From positions 62,001 to 126,000 of the forward strand of contig MPMI01000008.1 of NCBI GenBank assembly GCA_002238415.1: DNA of 64,000 bases. Reading direction: 5' to 3'. The translations under genes were made by a program, and so were the position numbers. Shown one piece after another: positions 24,264 to 33,498 of the stretch. The notes under the pieces were generated by a model. That model made no database searches. It was given only the letters and a program-made list of their open reading frames with translations, and had not been told where the DNA came from. Numbering within the stretch: position 1 is the stretch's first letter; each line of letters begins with the position of its first letter. Source of the DNA: Desulfurellaceae bacterium bin18. Lineage in GTDB: Bacteria; Desulfobacterota; Binatia; Bin18.

Positions 24264-26414
24264 TCATTGATGCCCGTGCAGCAACTCGGAATAGGTCGGC
24301 AATGGCCAGAGGCGGCCATCCATTACCGCCTCCAGTCGATCCGCTACGGTCCTCGCGGACTGCATCAGCGGCTTAATCGTTTCGTGGGCATAGGACGCCG
24401 ATTGCGCGGGACCATCGTCAGGGAAGTCGTCGAACGCCACGGCCAGTTTGTCGGTTTCCGTTAGCAATTGCTGAACGAGATTCGCCTTTTCGTCGAAAAG
24501 CCTGGACGAGTAGCCGGATTCGGTGCCCACACGGGCATCCTCGATGGCGACGGGAATGATCAGGGTCTGCAGGATATGCAGGAAAGTCCGTGCCTCAATC
24601 CATAGCTCCGTCGCGTACGCCTCTTGAAGGACGCCTTGGCGCGCCGCGATCTCGCGCGCGTTGAAGATGCCCAGGTCGCCGAGCAGCTTGACGTTCTTGG
24701 CCGACGTCAGCGCCTGGTATGCCTCGGGACTGCTCTTCAGGTGGATCAATTTGGATTTTTCGGCGTGTTCATACAACTCCTCTGAGTAGCCGTTTCCGCT
24801 GAAAAGGGCGCCCTGATTCTGCTTGATGGTTTCGCGTATGACTTGGTCGACCTCCTTGCCGGCTTCGATCTCATCGCACATATGCTTCAAGCTGTCCGCC
24901 AACGCCGCGTTGACCATTGTGAGCGGGAAGGCGATATGCTGGTTTCCGCCTACCGCGCGAAACTCGAACCGGTTACCGCACCAAGGGAAGGGCGCGGTAC
25001 GGTTGCGGTCTTCCAGACTGGCCCGGATGTCGGCAACCGGTGCCGATATCTCGATCTGCTTATGCTGCGTTTCGTATGCGGTGAATTTGCCGCCCTCGGC
25101 GACCTTCTTCACGTGCGCTTCCAGGCGCTCGCCAAGGTGGAGCGTGATAATCGCCGGCGGCGCCTCCTGCGCCCCCAGGCGGTGATCGTTGCCGGCGGTC
25201 GACACCCCGCAACGCAGCAAGTCGCCGTGCTTGTTCACCCCACGCAGCAGGGCCGCGACGAACGCGATGAAGCGACGGTTGTCGTTTTCGGTTTCCCCCG
25301 GCACGAACAGGTTGACACCAGTGTCGGTGTTCAGGCCCCAGTTGTTGTGCTTGCCGCTTCCGTTGATGCCGGCAAACGGCTTTTCGTGGAAGAGGATGAC
25401 GAAACCGTGGTCGAACGCTAGGTCGCGGAGCACGTCCATCGCCAGCACATTGGTGTCTGCGGCGAGGTTGGCCAGATTGAAGATCGGCGAGATCTCATGC
25501 TGTGCCGGCGCTACCTCGTTGTGGGTGCAGTGGATCGAAATCCCGAGTTCCCACATTTTCTCGCGCGCAGCGGCCATGTAGCGGTTCACCCGTGGCGACA
25601 GTCTGGCGAAATAGTTGGTAGACAGCTCCTGGCCGCGCAGCGGCGTGGCTCCCAGCAGGGTGCGTCCCGTGGCCACCAGGTCCGGCCGGGCTAAGTATTT
25701 TTCCCGGTCGATCAGGAAGAACTCCTGCTCCCAACCAACATTGCACACGACCTGCTTGGTGTCGGTGTCGCCGAGATGTGCCAGCAGCCGCAGGCTCTGC
25801 TCATCGACCGCAAGGTCAGCGCGCAATAGCGGGGTTTTCTGGTCAAGCGCCTCGCCGGTCCAGGAAACGAAGGCGGACGGAATATACAGCGTCTCCCGGT
25901 AGACGAAGGGCGGAGAACCGGTGTCCCAGCCGATATAGGCTGCCGCCTTAGATGTTTCGCGCAACCCTCCGTTCGGAAACGACGACCCGTCGGTCTCGGT
26001 CTGAAACAAATCGGAGCCGGTCAGGTTAATAACCAGCCGATCGGTTGCGAAATCCACCGCCACGAACGTCTCAAGCTTCTCCCCGTGAATCGGTCCTCGC
26101 ATCGGCGAGAACCAGTGCGAATACCCGATGCAACCCTTCGACTGGGCCCACTCCCGGATGGACTCCGCCAGCGCATTCGCGTCAGCCTTGTCCATCGGCA
26201 GTCCAGTCGCCCGACAGCGCGCAAACGCGTAATAGATGTCTGGGTCGACCAGCTTCTTCAGGATTGCGTCATCCAGCACATTGTTGTTCATGTTCGCCAA
26301 TGCCGGCGGCAGGGCGACCGTCGGCGTCGGTGCGTTGTACGTGGAGTGCATCATAGCCGCGGATTTTTCTTCCCCACCAGAGACAACAGCAGCTTTTCCG
26401 TCAAGCTTTCCCAT
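24264..26414 (-). CDS. glnN: Type III glutamine synthetase with a chimeric N-terminus
   Basis: Forms glutamine from glutamate, ammonia and ATP. The 716-residue length is normal for the type III family. Family motifs include GWEQEFFLIDREKY, HCTHNEVAPAQHEISP, FHEKPFAGINGSGKHNNW, RFEFRAVGGNQ and the C-terminal helical region. The first 14 residues (MGKLDGKAAVVSGG) are not glutamine synthetase sequence: they copy the start of the neighbouring SDR (MGKLDGKVAVVTGS), and the DNA repeat at 26393-26428 proves it. The native start may have been one of the Met codons in AAMMHSTYN or ANMNNNVLDD. The gene therefore seems to have been captured by the SDR translation signals. Confidence 0.93.
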   Translation of the reverse strand: MGKLDGKAAVVSGGEEKSAAMMHSTYNAPTPTVALPPALANMNNNVLDDAILKKLVDPDIYYAFARCRATGLPMDKADANALAESIREWAQSKGCIGYSHWFSPMRGPIHGEKLETFVAVDFATDRLVINLTGSDLFQTETDGSSFPNGGLRETSKAAAYIGWDTGSPPFVYRETLYIPSAFVSWTGEALDQKTPLLRADLAVDEQSLRLLAHLGDTDTKQVVCNVGWEQEFFLIDREKYLARPDLVATGRTLLGATPLRGQELSTNYFARLSPRVNRYMAAAREKMWELGISIHCTHNEVAPAQHEISPIFNLANLAADTNVLAMDVLRDLAFDHGFVILFHEKPFAGINGSGKHNNWGLNTDTGVNLFVPGETENDNRRFIAFVAALLRGVNKHGDLLRCGVSTAGNDHRLGAQEAPPAIITLHLGERLEAHVKKVAEGGKFTAYETQHKQIEISAPVADIRASLEDRNRTAPFPWCGNRFEFRAVGGNQHIAFPLTMVNAALADSLKHMCDEIEAGKEVDQVIRETIKQNQGALFSGNGYSEELYEHAEKSKLIHLKSSPEAYQALTSAKNVKLLGDLGIFNAREIAARQGVLQEAYATELWIEARTFLHILQTLIIPVAIEDARVGTESGYSSRLFDEKANLVQQLLTETDKLAVAFDDFPDDGPAQSASYAHETIKPLMQSARTVADRLEAVMDGRLWPLPTYSELLHGHQ

Positions 26415-26428
26415 ACTGATGCCTCCTT
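26393..26428. repeat. 36-bp direct repeat, copy at the glnN start
   Basis: Identical over 36 bases to 24055-24090. It supplies the ribosome binding site and first codons of the chimeric glutamine synthetase gene. Confidence 0.9.
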
Positions 26429-26459
26429 ATGTCCGGTATCACGGTGCGGCCTGGGAACC

Positions 26460-27644
26460 TCAGCCCTTGGGCAGGCCGAGCACCCGATCGCCCAAAATAT
26501 TCTTCTGTATTTCCGAGGTCCCGCCACCAATCGTCAGTAAACGGTACCATAACGCGGCACGTGGCCAGCGACCATTATCAATCGTATAGGGTGAGCCTTG
26601 CTCCAGTTGGGCATACGGCCCGAGCAACTCGGTGGCAAACCGAGCGAGTCGCATATTGAGTTCCGAGCCGGCGAGTTTATTGACCGACCCCTCCGGTCCG
26701 GGCGGATTGCCTTTGAGGCGTTTACTGAAGCCGCGGAACATATTGTAGGTGATGGCTTTGCATTCAATGGCAAACTGCGCCAATTGCTGCCGCACGGCCG
26801 GGTCCTCACAGGCGGGCTGGCCGTTGATTTCCAGCTCTTTACTCACCTTGAGCAACTCGGAGAACTGACGGTGGACGGGCAATCCTGATCCAATCCCGGC
26901 GCGTTCGTGCATCAGGGTGGTGACCAGGACTTTCCAGCCTTCATTTTTGGGCCCAATCAGATTGGTCTTGGGAACCCGGACTTCCTCAAAAAAGACCTCA
27001 TTGAACTCGGAATCACCCGTAATCTGGACCAGCGGTCGAACCGTCACTCCCGGCGTTTTCATATCCACGGCCAGGCAGCTTATCCCCCGATGTTTGGGCG
27101 CGTCGGGGTCGGTACGGACGAAGAGCTGGATGAAATCCGCCCGGTGGGCAAAGCTGGTCCAGACTTTCTGGCCATTGATCACAAAATAGTCGCCGTCTTC
27201 TACGGCCCGCGTCTGCATCGAAGCCAGATCAGACCCCGCCCCTGGCTCAGACAGTCCCTCGCACCAGATTTCGTCGCCCGACAGAATCCGGGGCAGATAG
27301 CGTTGCTTTTGCTCTTCGGTCCCCCAGTGAATCAGGGTCGGACCCGACATCATCAGCCCGAGCGTATTGGCAAAGCGTGGGGCGTGGGCTCTGTTCAATT
27401 CCTGATTGAAGATGAACATTTCCATGAGGCTGGCATTGCGCCCACCATATTCCTCTGGCCAGTGGATACCCACCCAGCGGTCCTGGTGAGCGGTTTTCTG
27501 CCACGCCCGCTGATACTCAAAGCGCGCGTCCGCGTCGATATCATCGAAATGCTTGGGGTCGTAACCGGCCGGCAGATGGCTTTGGAGCCACGCCCGTAAC
27601 TCTTGCCGAAAAGCCTCCTCTTCCGGGGTGAAGTTGAAATCCAT
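26460..27644 (-). CDS. Acyl-CoA dehydrogenase
   Basis: FAD enzyme that introduces a trans-2 double bond in acyl-CoA. The 394 residues match the family: N-terminal MDFNFTPEEEAFRQELR, EGLSEPGAGSDLASMQT (FAD/substrate loop), GQKVWTSFAHRADF, and the C-terminal signature TIGGGTSEIQKNILGDRVLG. The RP-rich LPAGYDP segment after residue 20 resembles the group acting on steroid or branched substrates. A degraded second copy of its 3' end lies at 24122-24243. It is followed on the same strand by the chimeric glnN, 45 bases on. Confidence 0.92.
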   Translation of the reverse strand: MDFNFTPEEEAFRQELRAWLQSHLPAGYDPKHFDDIDADARFEYQRAWQKTAHQDRWVGIHWPEEYGGRNASLMEMFIFNQELNRAHAPRFANTLGLMMSGPTLIHWGTEEQKQRYLPRILSGDEIWCEGLSEPGAGSDLASMQTRAVEDGDYFVINGQKVWTSFAHRADFIQLFVRTDPDAPKHRGISCLAVDMKTPGVTVRPLVQITGDSEFNEVFFEEVRVPKTNLIGPKNEGWKVLVTTLMHERAGIGSGLPVHRQFSELLKVSKELEINGQPACEDPAVRQQLAQFAIECKAITYNMFRGFSKRLKGNPPGPEGSVNKLAGSELNMRLARFATELLGPYAQLEQGSPYTIDNGRWPRAALWYRLLTIGGGTSEIQKNILGDRVLGLPKG

Positions 27645-27734
27645 TCCAGTCTCCTTATGCGCCCTAACTTAACCGCTTCATATCTGGGGGTAAAGAGATT
27701 GGGGGGACGCGGGTGGGCCGTGAATGAAAACGGA

Positions 27735-27965
27735 CTAGGTTTCGGGATAGATCTGTTCGAGCTGCGCCATGAGGGCGGCCTGCGTGCCGGGCGGAGGCAC
27801 TGCTTCCTGTGCGTGGTCTTCAGCATCCGACGCGGGTTTTTCGGCGCGGGCCTTTTGCAACCGGGCGATTTCCCGGTCTCTGGCAGCCAGTTGCCGGCGT
27901 AGATCATAAACCAGAGCTACCAGTTGGCCGTGTGATAAGGCAGTGATGTCAGACTCGGGTTCCAC
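27735..27965 (-). CDS. Small coiled-coil protein, unknown
   Basis: A 76-residue frame starting at a GTG. It contains SHGQLVALVYDLRRQLAARDREIARLQ-like heptads (about residues 11-40), then an Ala/Glu/Pro-rich linker and LMAQLEQIYPET at the end. It may form a short parallel coiled coil. It lies upstream of the acyl-CoA dehydrogenase gene by 90 bases in the same direction. No family recognised and no strong ribosome site seen. Confidence 0.45.
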   Translation of the reverse strand: MEPESDITALSHGQLVALVYDLRRQLAARDREIARLQKARAEKPASDAEDHAQEAVPPPGTQAALMAQLEQIYPET

Positions 27966-28043
27966 GGCCTTTTTTCATCACAGGCGTGAACCGTTTGCAA
28001 CGCAACTCTGCTCATTTTTGACAAGTCCTTACCCGCTTGCTAC

Positions 28044-28097
28044 AAAGAATAAACGTGTCCTTTCCACCACGGTCAAAGCGGGACACGTTCATTCTTT
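28044..28097. repeat. Palindromic repeat, AAAGAGTAAACGTGTCC family, upstream of amgK
   Basis: Arm AAAGAATAAACGTGTCC (28044-28060) pairs with GGACACGTTCATTCTTT (28081-28097) with one mismatch, leaving a 20-base loop. It ends 10 bases before the amgK start codon, so it also occupies the leader. The loop sequence differs from the 14644-14697 copy. Confidence 0.7.
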
Positions 28098-28107
28098 CTC
28101 GTCAACT

Positions 28108-29187
28108 ATGGATGTGACACTGCGCACTGCGCTTGACACTGCCGTTGCGGAAAAATGGGGACGAGAGACTCGGATTACGCGGATTGATCCATTAGCCGGG
28201 GACGCGTCAAGCCGGAGTTATGTACGGCTGTCTCTCGGCGGTGGCGGCCCGGATTCGGCGGTCGTTATGCTTCTGGCCGGAAGCGGTCTCGCGCTCTCCT
28301 CGGACGAACTCGCCGTGTTCGACGAACCCCTCAAGGAACTGCCCTATCTCAACGTGCATGCTTTTCTTGAGCCACTGGGTGTGCATATCCCACAGCTCTA
28401 CGTGGATGGCTATCAGGACGGTTTTCTCCTCCTGGAAGATATTGGTGACCTGCCCTTACGTGATGCCGTCCAGGGCCTGCCGCAGGCCGAGGTGGAACAG
28501 TGGTATCGGCGAGCCATCGATCAGTTGCTGCTCATCCAAATCGAGGGTACTCGTCAGAAAAACGAGCAATGCATTGCCTTTCAGCAGCGCTTTGATAAGC
28601 GCCTCTTCTTGTGGGAATTCGAGCACTTTGTCGAGTGGGGCCTGGACAAGCGTGGCCAGAGATCCCTCTCTCCGACAGAGACTCATACCCTGAGCGGCAT
28701 CTTTGAGGACATCGCCACCCGTCTCGACCAGGCCACCTTTTTTCTCAATCACCGCGATTACCACAGTTGGAATCTATTCGTGCAGCAGGAGCGCATTCGG
28801 GTGATCGATTTTCAGGATGCCCTGCTCGCCCCTGCCACTTACGACCTCGCTACACTGCTCAACGACCGGGATACACCGGCAGTCGTCTCCCCGGAGTTGG
28901 AAGAGGCGCTGGTCAATTACTACCACGAGTCGTGGAACCACACCGGTGGTGAGCCGCTATCGTCTGAATACGTGTGGGACGAGTATAATCTGTGCCTGCT
29001 CCAAAAGGCATGCAAGGTTGTCGGTCGGTTCTATTATTTGGAATTGGAAAAAGGCAAGAGCGGCTATACGCGCTATATTCCGCCGACGCTGGCAACGATC
29101 CGCCGGGTATTGGGCCGTCTGCCACAATATCGGTCCCTGCAAGACATTCTGGCGGATTATTTTCCAGAGCACTTCTCCGGCTCATGA
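28108..29187 (+). CDS. amgK: N-acetylmuramate/N-acetylglucosamine 1-kinase, AmgK-like
   Basis: Phosphorylates recovered MurNAc at C1 in the cell-wall recycling route that bypasses MurQ. The 359-residue aminoglycoside-phosphotransferase-fold protein has an N-terminal ATP-binding part (PLAGDASSRSYVRL), the catalytic motif LNHRDYHSWNLFV and the metal-binding motif VIDFQDA. The start MDVTLRTALD at 28108 is the one that fits the family. The frame upstream runs through a palindromic repeat. It overlaps murU by four bases (ATGA). Confidence 0.85.
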   Translation: MDVTLRTALDTAVAEKWGRETRITRIDPLAGDASSRSYVRLSLGGGGPDSAVVMLLAGSGLALSSDELAVFDEPLKELPYLNVHAFLEPLGVHIPQLYVDGYQDGFLLLEDIGDLPLRDAVQGLPQAEVEQWYRRAIDQLLLIQIEGTRQKNEQCIAFQQRFDKRLFLWEFEHFVEWGLDKRGQRSLSPTETHTLSGIFEDIATRLDQATFFLNHRDYHSWNLFVQQERIRVIDFQDALLAPATYDLATLLNDRDTPAVVSPELEEALVNYYHESWNHTGGEPLSSEYVWDEYNLCLLQKACKVVGRFYYLELEKGKSGYTRYIPPTLATIRRVLGRLPQYRSLQDILADYFPEHFSGS

Positions 29188-29930
29188 CGCGTGCCATGAT
29201 TCTTGCGGCCGGCTTCGGGACCCGGATGCGGCCGCTGACGGATAGGCTGCCCAAAGCGCTGGTGCCGGTCGCCGGCCGGCCGTTGATCGAATACGCGCTC
29301 CTGTTTGTCAAATCCTACGGTATTGAAGAGGTCGTGCTGAACCTCCACCATCTCGGGCATGTGCTCAGAGACACGTTGGGCGACGGAAGTGCCTACGGCC
29401 TGCGGATCACCTATTCGCCGGAAGACCCGATCCTGGACACGGGCGGTGGGATCAAGAAAGCCCAGCCGTTTCTCGACGGCGAACCCTTTCTGGTTTTGAA
29501 TGCGGATACGATCCTTGATTTCGATCTGACCGCCTTTCTGGCCGCCCACCAACAGACCCGAGCCACTGGTACATTGCTGCTCAGACCGAATCCCGATGAA
29601 GAGCAGTATGGCTTGATTGAAACAGATCAGCGTGGAGTTATTCGTCGCATTCGAGGCGAGCCGAGCGAGATTGAGATCAACGAGCCACTGTCCGCTTTTA
29701 TGTTTACCGGCTGCCAGGTCTTAGCCCCCCGTATTTTTGAGGCCATGCCGGTGGGCCGCGCCTTCAGCACAACCCATGAGCTGTATCCGCAACTCATCCG
29801 CGCAGGAGAAACCTTGCAGAGCGTTGTGCATACCGGCCCCTGGGTGGTGGTTGATGACGCGGAAGGCATCGCCCGGGCGACCAAAGCGATTGTCTCCGGC
29901 CGCCTGCGCTTATCCTATTTACGCCCCTAA
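29184..29930 (+). CDS. murU: N-acetylmuramate-1-phosphate uridylyltransferase, MurU-like
   Basis: Nucleotidyltransferase that makes UDP-MurNAc from MurNAc-1-P. The 248 residues show the pyrophosphorylase motif AAGFGTRMRPLTDRLPKAL, then LDTGGGIKKAQPF, the metal-site LVLNADTI and FSTTHELYPQLI. Together with the overlapping amgK it gives the AmgK-MurU peptidoglycan recycling pair known from pseudomonads and other proteobacteria. Its 3' end overlaps the convergent amidotransferase gene by 12 bases. Confidence 0.88.
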   Translation: MTRAMILAAGFGTRMRPLTDRLPKALVPVAGRPLIEYALLFVKSYGIEEVVLNLHHLGHVLRDTLGDGSAYGLRITYSPEDPILDTGGGIKKAQPFLDGEPFLVLNADTILDFDLTAFLAAHQQTRATGTLLLRPNPDEEQYGLIETDQRGVIRRIRGEPSEIEINEPLSAFMFTGCQVLAPRIFEAMPVGRAFSTTHELYPQLIRAGETLQSVVHTGPWVVVDDAEGIARATKAIVSGRLRLSYLRP

Positions 29931-30662
29931 CCGCTGTGTGACCAGCGCGGCAAAATTCGTAAGGCAGCGCTGGGCTGCGGGTGCGTCTTGCACGGTCTTG
30001 AGCAGCCAGTCTTGCAGCGGCTGCTGCGCCGACGGCCAGCGCGGGAAGGACTCGGCAGGCAAAACGGTTGCCAGCGAAGCAATCAGCCCTGCCATAATCG
30101 CGGGGGTGAATTCCGGGTGGAACTGGGTCCCCCAGATATGCGTCTCCAGGGAGAATGCCTGGTAGGGGCAGGACTCATTGTGGGCCAGGGCGGTCGCGCC
30201 CGGGGGCAGGGCGGTCACAATTTCGCCGTGACTCTGCTGAGCCGGAAAGGATTCGGGGACTGTGGAGAAGAGCGGGTTCCGCCGTCCGTCCGGAGTCAGG
30301 CTGACCGTCACCGTACCGAGTTCCCAGCCATGCGGATTTTTTTCAATGGTGCCGCCAAACGCATGGGCAACGTGCTGATGACCAAAACAGATCCCATAGA
30401 TTGGCACGGACTGATCCGCGGCCCGTTTCAGAAAATCTTCACTCTTGTTTACCCAGGAGTCGGGGTCGTTCGCCGAAGCCGGTGAGCCGGTGACGATAAT
30501 GCCGGCCCAGTCCGGTTCGGGGAGGGTTTCCTTGCGCGCGTCAACAACAACGCAACGCGCTGGACCCAGGACATTGAAGAACGCCTGCTCGTACCGACCA
30601 CACTGCGTGGTCACAGCGCGAGGTAATTCACCCGTTTTCAGAATGAGGAGTGGTTTCATCAT
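29919..30662 (-). CDS. Class I glutamine amidotransferase-like protein
   Basis: The 247-residue protein has the triad of the class: Cys in YGICFGHQHVAHAFGG, and His and Glu in TQFHPEF. N-terminal MKPLLILKTGELP and IIVTGSPASAND fit the GMP-synthase-like stand-alone amidotransferase group. These act on small amides or remain uncharacterised. The start is one of two adjacent Met codons (30662 or 30659). The frame extends further upstream without a likely start. Divergent from the dioxygenase gene. Confidence 0.85.
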   Translation of the reverse strand: MMKPLLILKTGELPRAVTTQCGRYEQAFFNVLGPARCVVVDARKETLPEPDWAGIIVTGSPASANDPDSWVNKSEDFLKRAADQSVPIYGICFGHQHVAHAFGGTIEKNPHGWELGTVTVSLTPDGRRNPLFSTVPESFPAQQSHGEIVTALPPGATALAHNESCPYQAFSLETHIWGTQFHPEFTPAIMAGLIASLATVLPAESFPRWPSAQQPLQDWLLKTVQDAPAAQRCLTNFAALVTQRLGA

Positions 30663-30839
30663 ATGTGAGCCTCTTCTTCCGCTTGGTGAAATATAAAGCT
30701 CACAGCCCGGATTGGGAACCCGGTGGAGAAAGGTAAAATATGGCAAGGGCTAGGCGACACCCCCCCGCTCCGCTATTTCTGAGGAGAGCCGTGGCCCCCC
30801 AGGGGCTAGGCACTGTTTCTATCAAAAGGAGGGCAGAAT

Positions 30840-31715
30840 ATGCGTGACTATACAGCGGACAACATCACCGAAGCGGTTGTGAAAGAATATGCGAGCAAGA
30901 CCTCGGATCCACGCATGCAACGCATCATCACCAGCCTCATTACGCATATGCACGCCTTTGTGAAGGACGTTGAACTCACGGAGGCAGAATGGTTTGCCGG
31001 CATTCAGTTTCTGACAGACACGGGCAAAATGTGCGACGACAAACGGCAGGAGTTTATCCTGCTGTCCGACACGCTTGGAGTGTCCATGCTGGTCGACGCG
31101 CTCAGTCATCCCAAGACGGGTCTGGGGACCGAATCGACCGTCCTGGGTCCATTTTATGTCGAGAACGCACCGGAGCAGAAGAACGGCAGCTCCATCATCC
31201 GCAGAGACCTTAGCGCGCGCCCGACGTTGATGAGAGGGAAGGTCACCAACGCTGAGGGTGCACCCATTGCAGGCGCAAGGGTTGACGTGTGGCAGACCTC
31301 GGCCAACGGGCTGTACGATATTCAGGACAAGGACGCGCCAGAGTGGAATCTGCGCGGCAGGTTCACGACTGAGGAAGACGGCAGCTATGCACTCGTCTCT
31401 GAAACTCCGGTGAGTTATTCGATTCCGACCGATGGCCCGGTCGGCCGCATGCTGGACGCAACCGGCCGGCACGGAATGCGCCCGGCGCACGTGCACTTCA
31501 TGCTGTCCGCCGCCGGCTACCGGCCCCTGACCACCCATATCTTTGTCAAGGGTGATGAATATCTGGACTCTGACGCAGTATTTGCCACCAAGGACTCACT
31601 CGTGGCCGACTTCGAGGAATGCGAGGATGCAACCCTGGCCGAACGCTATGGCCTCACAACACCCTTTACCCTGCTGGAGTATGACTTCGGTCTGATGCCG
31701 GCAGCGCACTCATAA
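30840..31715 (+). CDS. Intradiol ring-cleavage dioxygenase (hydroxyquinol/catechol 1,2-dioxygenase type)
   Basis: Non-heme Fe(III) enzyme that opens aromatic diols between the hydroxyls. The 291 residues have the N-terminal dimerisation domain (about 1-105) and the catalytic domain with VDVWQTSANGLYDIQ (first Tyr ligand), SYSIPTDGPVG (second Tyr) and GMRPAHVHF (two His ligands). LGPFYVENAP is typical of the hydroxyquinol branch, but catechol cannot be excluded. A strong AAAAGGAGGG site precedes the ATG. No other ring-cleavage pathway gene adjoins it, so it may serve a scattered aromatic route. Confidence 0.92.
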   Translation: MRDYTADNITEAVVKEYASKTSDPRMQRIITSLITHMHAFVKDVELTEAEWFAGIQFLTDTGKMCDDKRQEFILLSDTLGVSMLVDALSHPKTGLGTESTVLGPFYVENAPEQKNGSSIIRRDLSARPTLMRGKVTNAEGAPIAGARVDVWQTSANGLYDIQDKDAPEWNLRGRFTTEEDGSYALVSETPVSYSIPTDGPVGRMLDATGRHGMRPAHVHFMLSAAGYRPLTTHIFVKGDEYLDSDAVFATKDSLVADFEECEDATLAERYGLTTPFTLLEYDFGLMPAAHS

Positions 31716-31725
31716 TCCACGTCCG

Positions 31726-32829
31726 TTAGCGTTCCCGGTGGTCCCGTTCCTGGCCCGGCTCCTTGGGATGGGCATACGGATGCGGGCGGTCGGTTTGGAC
31801 CGCAAAGGGAATATCGGCTAAGCGCTGCACGCTGTCCTGATACGCGGCGATGAGGCGGTCTTCGGCCTCGTAGTTAAACGGGTCTTGCAGCCGCCTTTCA
31901 ATCTCCCCACCCCGTTCGGGCTGGTTGGCCAGATACCATGTGACCGTTTTTTCTATGGCCTCTTCGACCGGATAGAGGTCCGTGTACCCCAATTGGTTTT
32001 TGATTTTGGCGAGGTCAACAACGCGGTGGTGGGAGGTTTCCTGCATGGTGTAAGGTCGCGCGGGACGCGCTAAATCATTGGGCATGCTGATAATGTCCCA
32101 GTCATAATTCATGGCGCTGGAAATCACTTCAATCACCTGATGGATCGTGAGCTGACTCTCGTCGCCGCAGTTGTATAACTGTCCGGCCGATGCCTCGGGC
32201 TGATCAACCGCCAGCAGAACCGCGTGGGCCAGATTGGCGGCATAGCCGTGGGTAAAAAGCGTCAACCCCCCGTCGGCGACAATCATATGCGGGCGCTTAT
32301 CAAGAATACGTCGGATCACACACCACTCGCGTGGTACGAGCTGGTAGGGACCGTAGACGTAGGGATACCGGAAATAGGCTGCGGTGGGATGGTATTCCAG
32401 CACGGCTTGCTCGGTTTGGGCGATCAGATAGGCAAAGCGGAGTTCCGCTTCACTCTCAACGACAGGGGCGTCTTCGGCAACCGCCACTTTGAGCCCAACC
32501 GGAGAGAGCACCGAAGGGTCCATATACCCCCGGTAACTCGCCACCCCGCCCACGCCAACAAAACGCCCGATCTTGCCGACCAGGGCTTCGGCAAGAAAGC
32601 GAATCCGTCCGTAGGTAACGACCGCAAGATCGAACGTGCGGCCGGTCAGGGCGGCATCTATGGTTTCTCGGAAATGCGGATCACCGTGGATATGTTCGAC
32701 CTCAGGCGGAATCTCGGCAATCTCGTGTGTCCCGCGATGAAAAATCGTGACCTCATAGCCCCGCTCGATCAGGCCATTCACGATAAACGGTCCGGTCGGT
32801 CCCGTGCCCCCAACAACCAGCGCTTTCAT
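31726..32829 (-). CDS. NAD-dependent epimerase/dehydratase family protein
   Basis: The 367-residue extended SDR has the Rossmann motif VVGGTGPTGPF at the start and a YFRYPYVYGPYQLVPREW segment in the middle. The canonical YxxxK is not evident, so it is an atypical member. Such proteins include nucleoside-sugar reductases and isoflavone-reductase-like enzymes; no substrate can be given. The start ATG at 32829 has AAAGGAG upstream. Convergent with the dioxygenase. Confidence 0.8.
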   Translation of the reverse strand: MKALVVGGTGPTGPFIVNGLIERGYEVTIFHRGTHEIAEIPPEVEHIHGDPHFRETIDAALTGRTFDLAVVTYGRIRFLAEALVGKIGRFVGVGGVASYRGYMDPSVLSPVGLKVAVAEDAPVVESEAELRFAYLIAQTEQAVLEYHPTAAYFRYPYVYGPYQLVPREWCVIRRILDKRPHMIVADGGLTLFTHGYAANLAHAVLLAVDQPEASAGQLYNCGDESQLTIHQVIEVISSAMNYDWDIISMPNDLARPARPYTMQETSHHRVVDLAKIKNQLGYTDLYPVEEAIEKTVTWYLANQPERGGEIERRLQDPFNYEAEDRLIAAYQDSVQRLADIPFAVQTDRPHPYAHPKEPGQERDHRER

Positions 32830-32885
32830 AGTACTCCTTTCCCTTCTCAGAACCCTGACCGTATCGATAGCCTCTCTTCTCGCAC

Positions 32886-33221
32886 TTAGTACAGTCCCAA
32901 CCGCTTCTGCTCTTGCTCGTATTCCTGGTGTATCCGTTCCCAGTGATGCGGATGGATGTCCGGTCCTGCGGGTCGCTCATCATCCGTAAACCAGCCTTTG
33001 ACGCCCTGGACCATTCTTGCATAGAACGACACCGGCCCTTTTTTCTGCTTGTTTGTTTTGCGCGACGGCTGCCAGCCAAACTCACGCTTTACTTCAGCCC
33101 ATACCCCTTCATCCTGCTGTGTCAGGTGTGGGCGGTACGGCAGACGTTCTGTGTGCGAGACACACCCCAGGGAGAGGCTCACACCGAGCAGGAGAAAGAC
33201 ACATCCCTTCGCAACGTCCAT
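32886..33221 (-). CDS. Predicted lipoprotein, unknown
   Basis: Starting at the ATG at 33221 gives a 111-residue product with a lipoprotein signal: VAKGCVFLLLGVSLSLGC, lipobox LSLGC. The mature part is basic and charged with HHWERIHQEYEQEQKRLGLY at the end. A longer frame upstream adds a poor leader. No family recognised. It precedes the epimerase gene in the same direction. Confidence 0.6.
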   Translation of the reverse strand: MDVAKGCVFLLLGVSLSLGCVSHTERLPYRPHLTQQDEGVWAEVKREFGWQPSRKTNKQKKGPVSFYARMVQGVKGWFTDDERPAGPDIHPHHWERIHQEYEQEQKRLGLY

Positions 33222-33498
33222 GGTATGGCAGCCTACCACATGCACCATTACGGACAAACTCTACGCTGGACCAATTCAGAGAGGCGCTCGGTCTCCGGTC
33301 TTGTTTTAGGACATACCCTCTCCATTCTGGTGTTGCTTTTTACGACACCGTGAACAGCTATTATTGTCTCGCACAGCCCTATCTAGCTAATAATACTCAC
33401 ATTTATTTTCTCTCTGGTGCTGGCATGCTTTCTGCTCTCTTATCTTGAACCAGGACAACACAGGATGTTGCTTTCCTGGGCAAACGGAAGGGAGAAGC

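Noticed and set aside
30822..31538. A 238-codon minus-strand frame opposite the dioxygenase
   Set aside because: Covers the metal-ligand region of the intradiol dioxygenase in antisense; no start signals.
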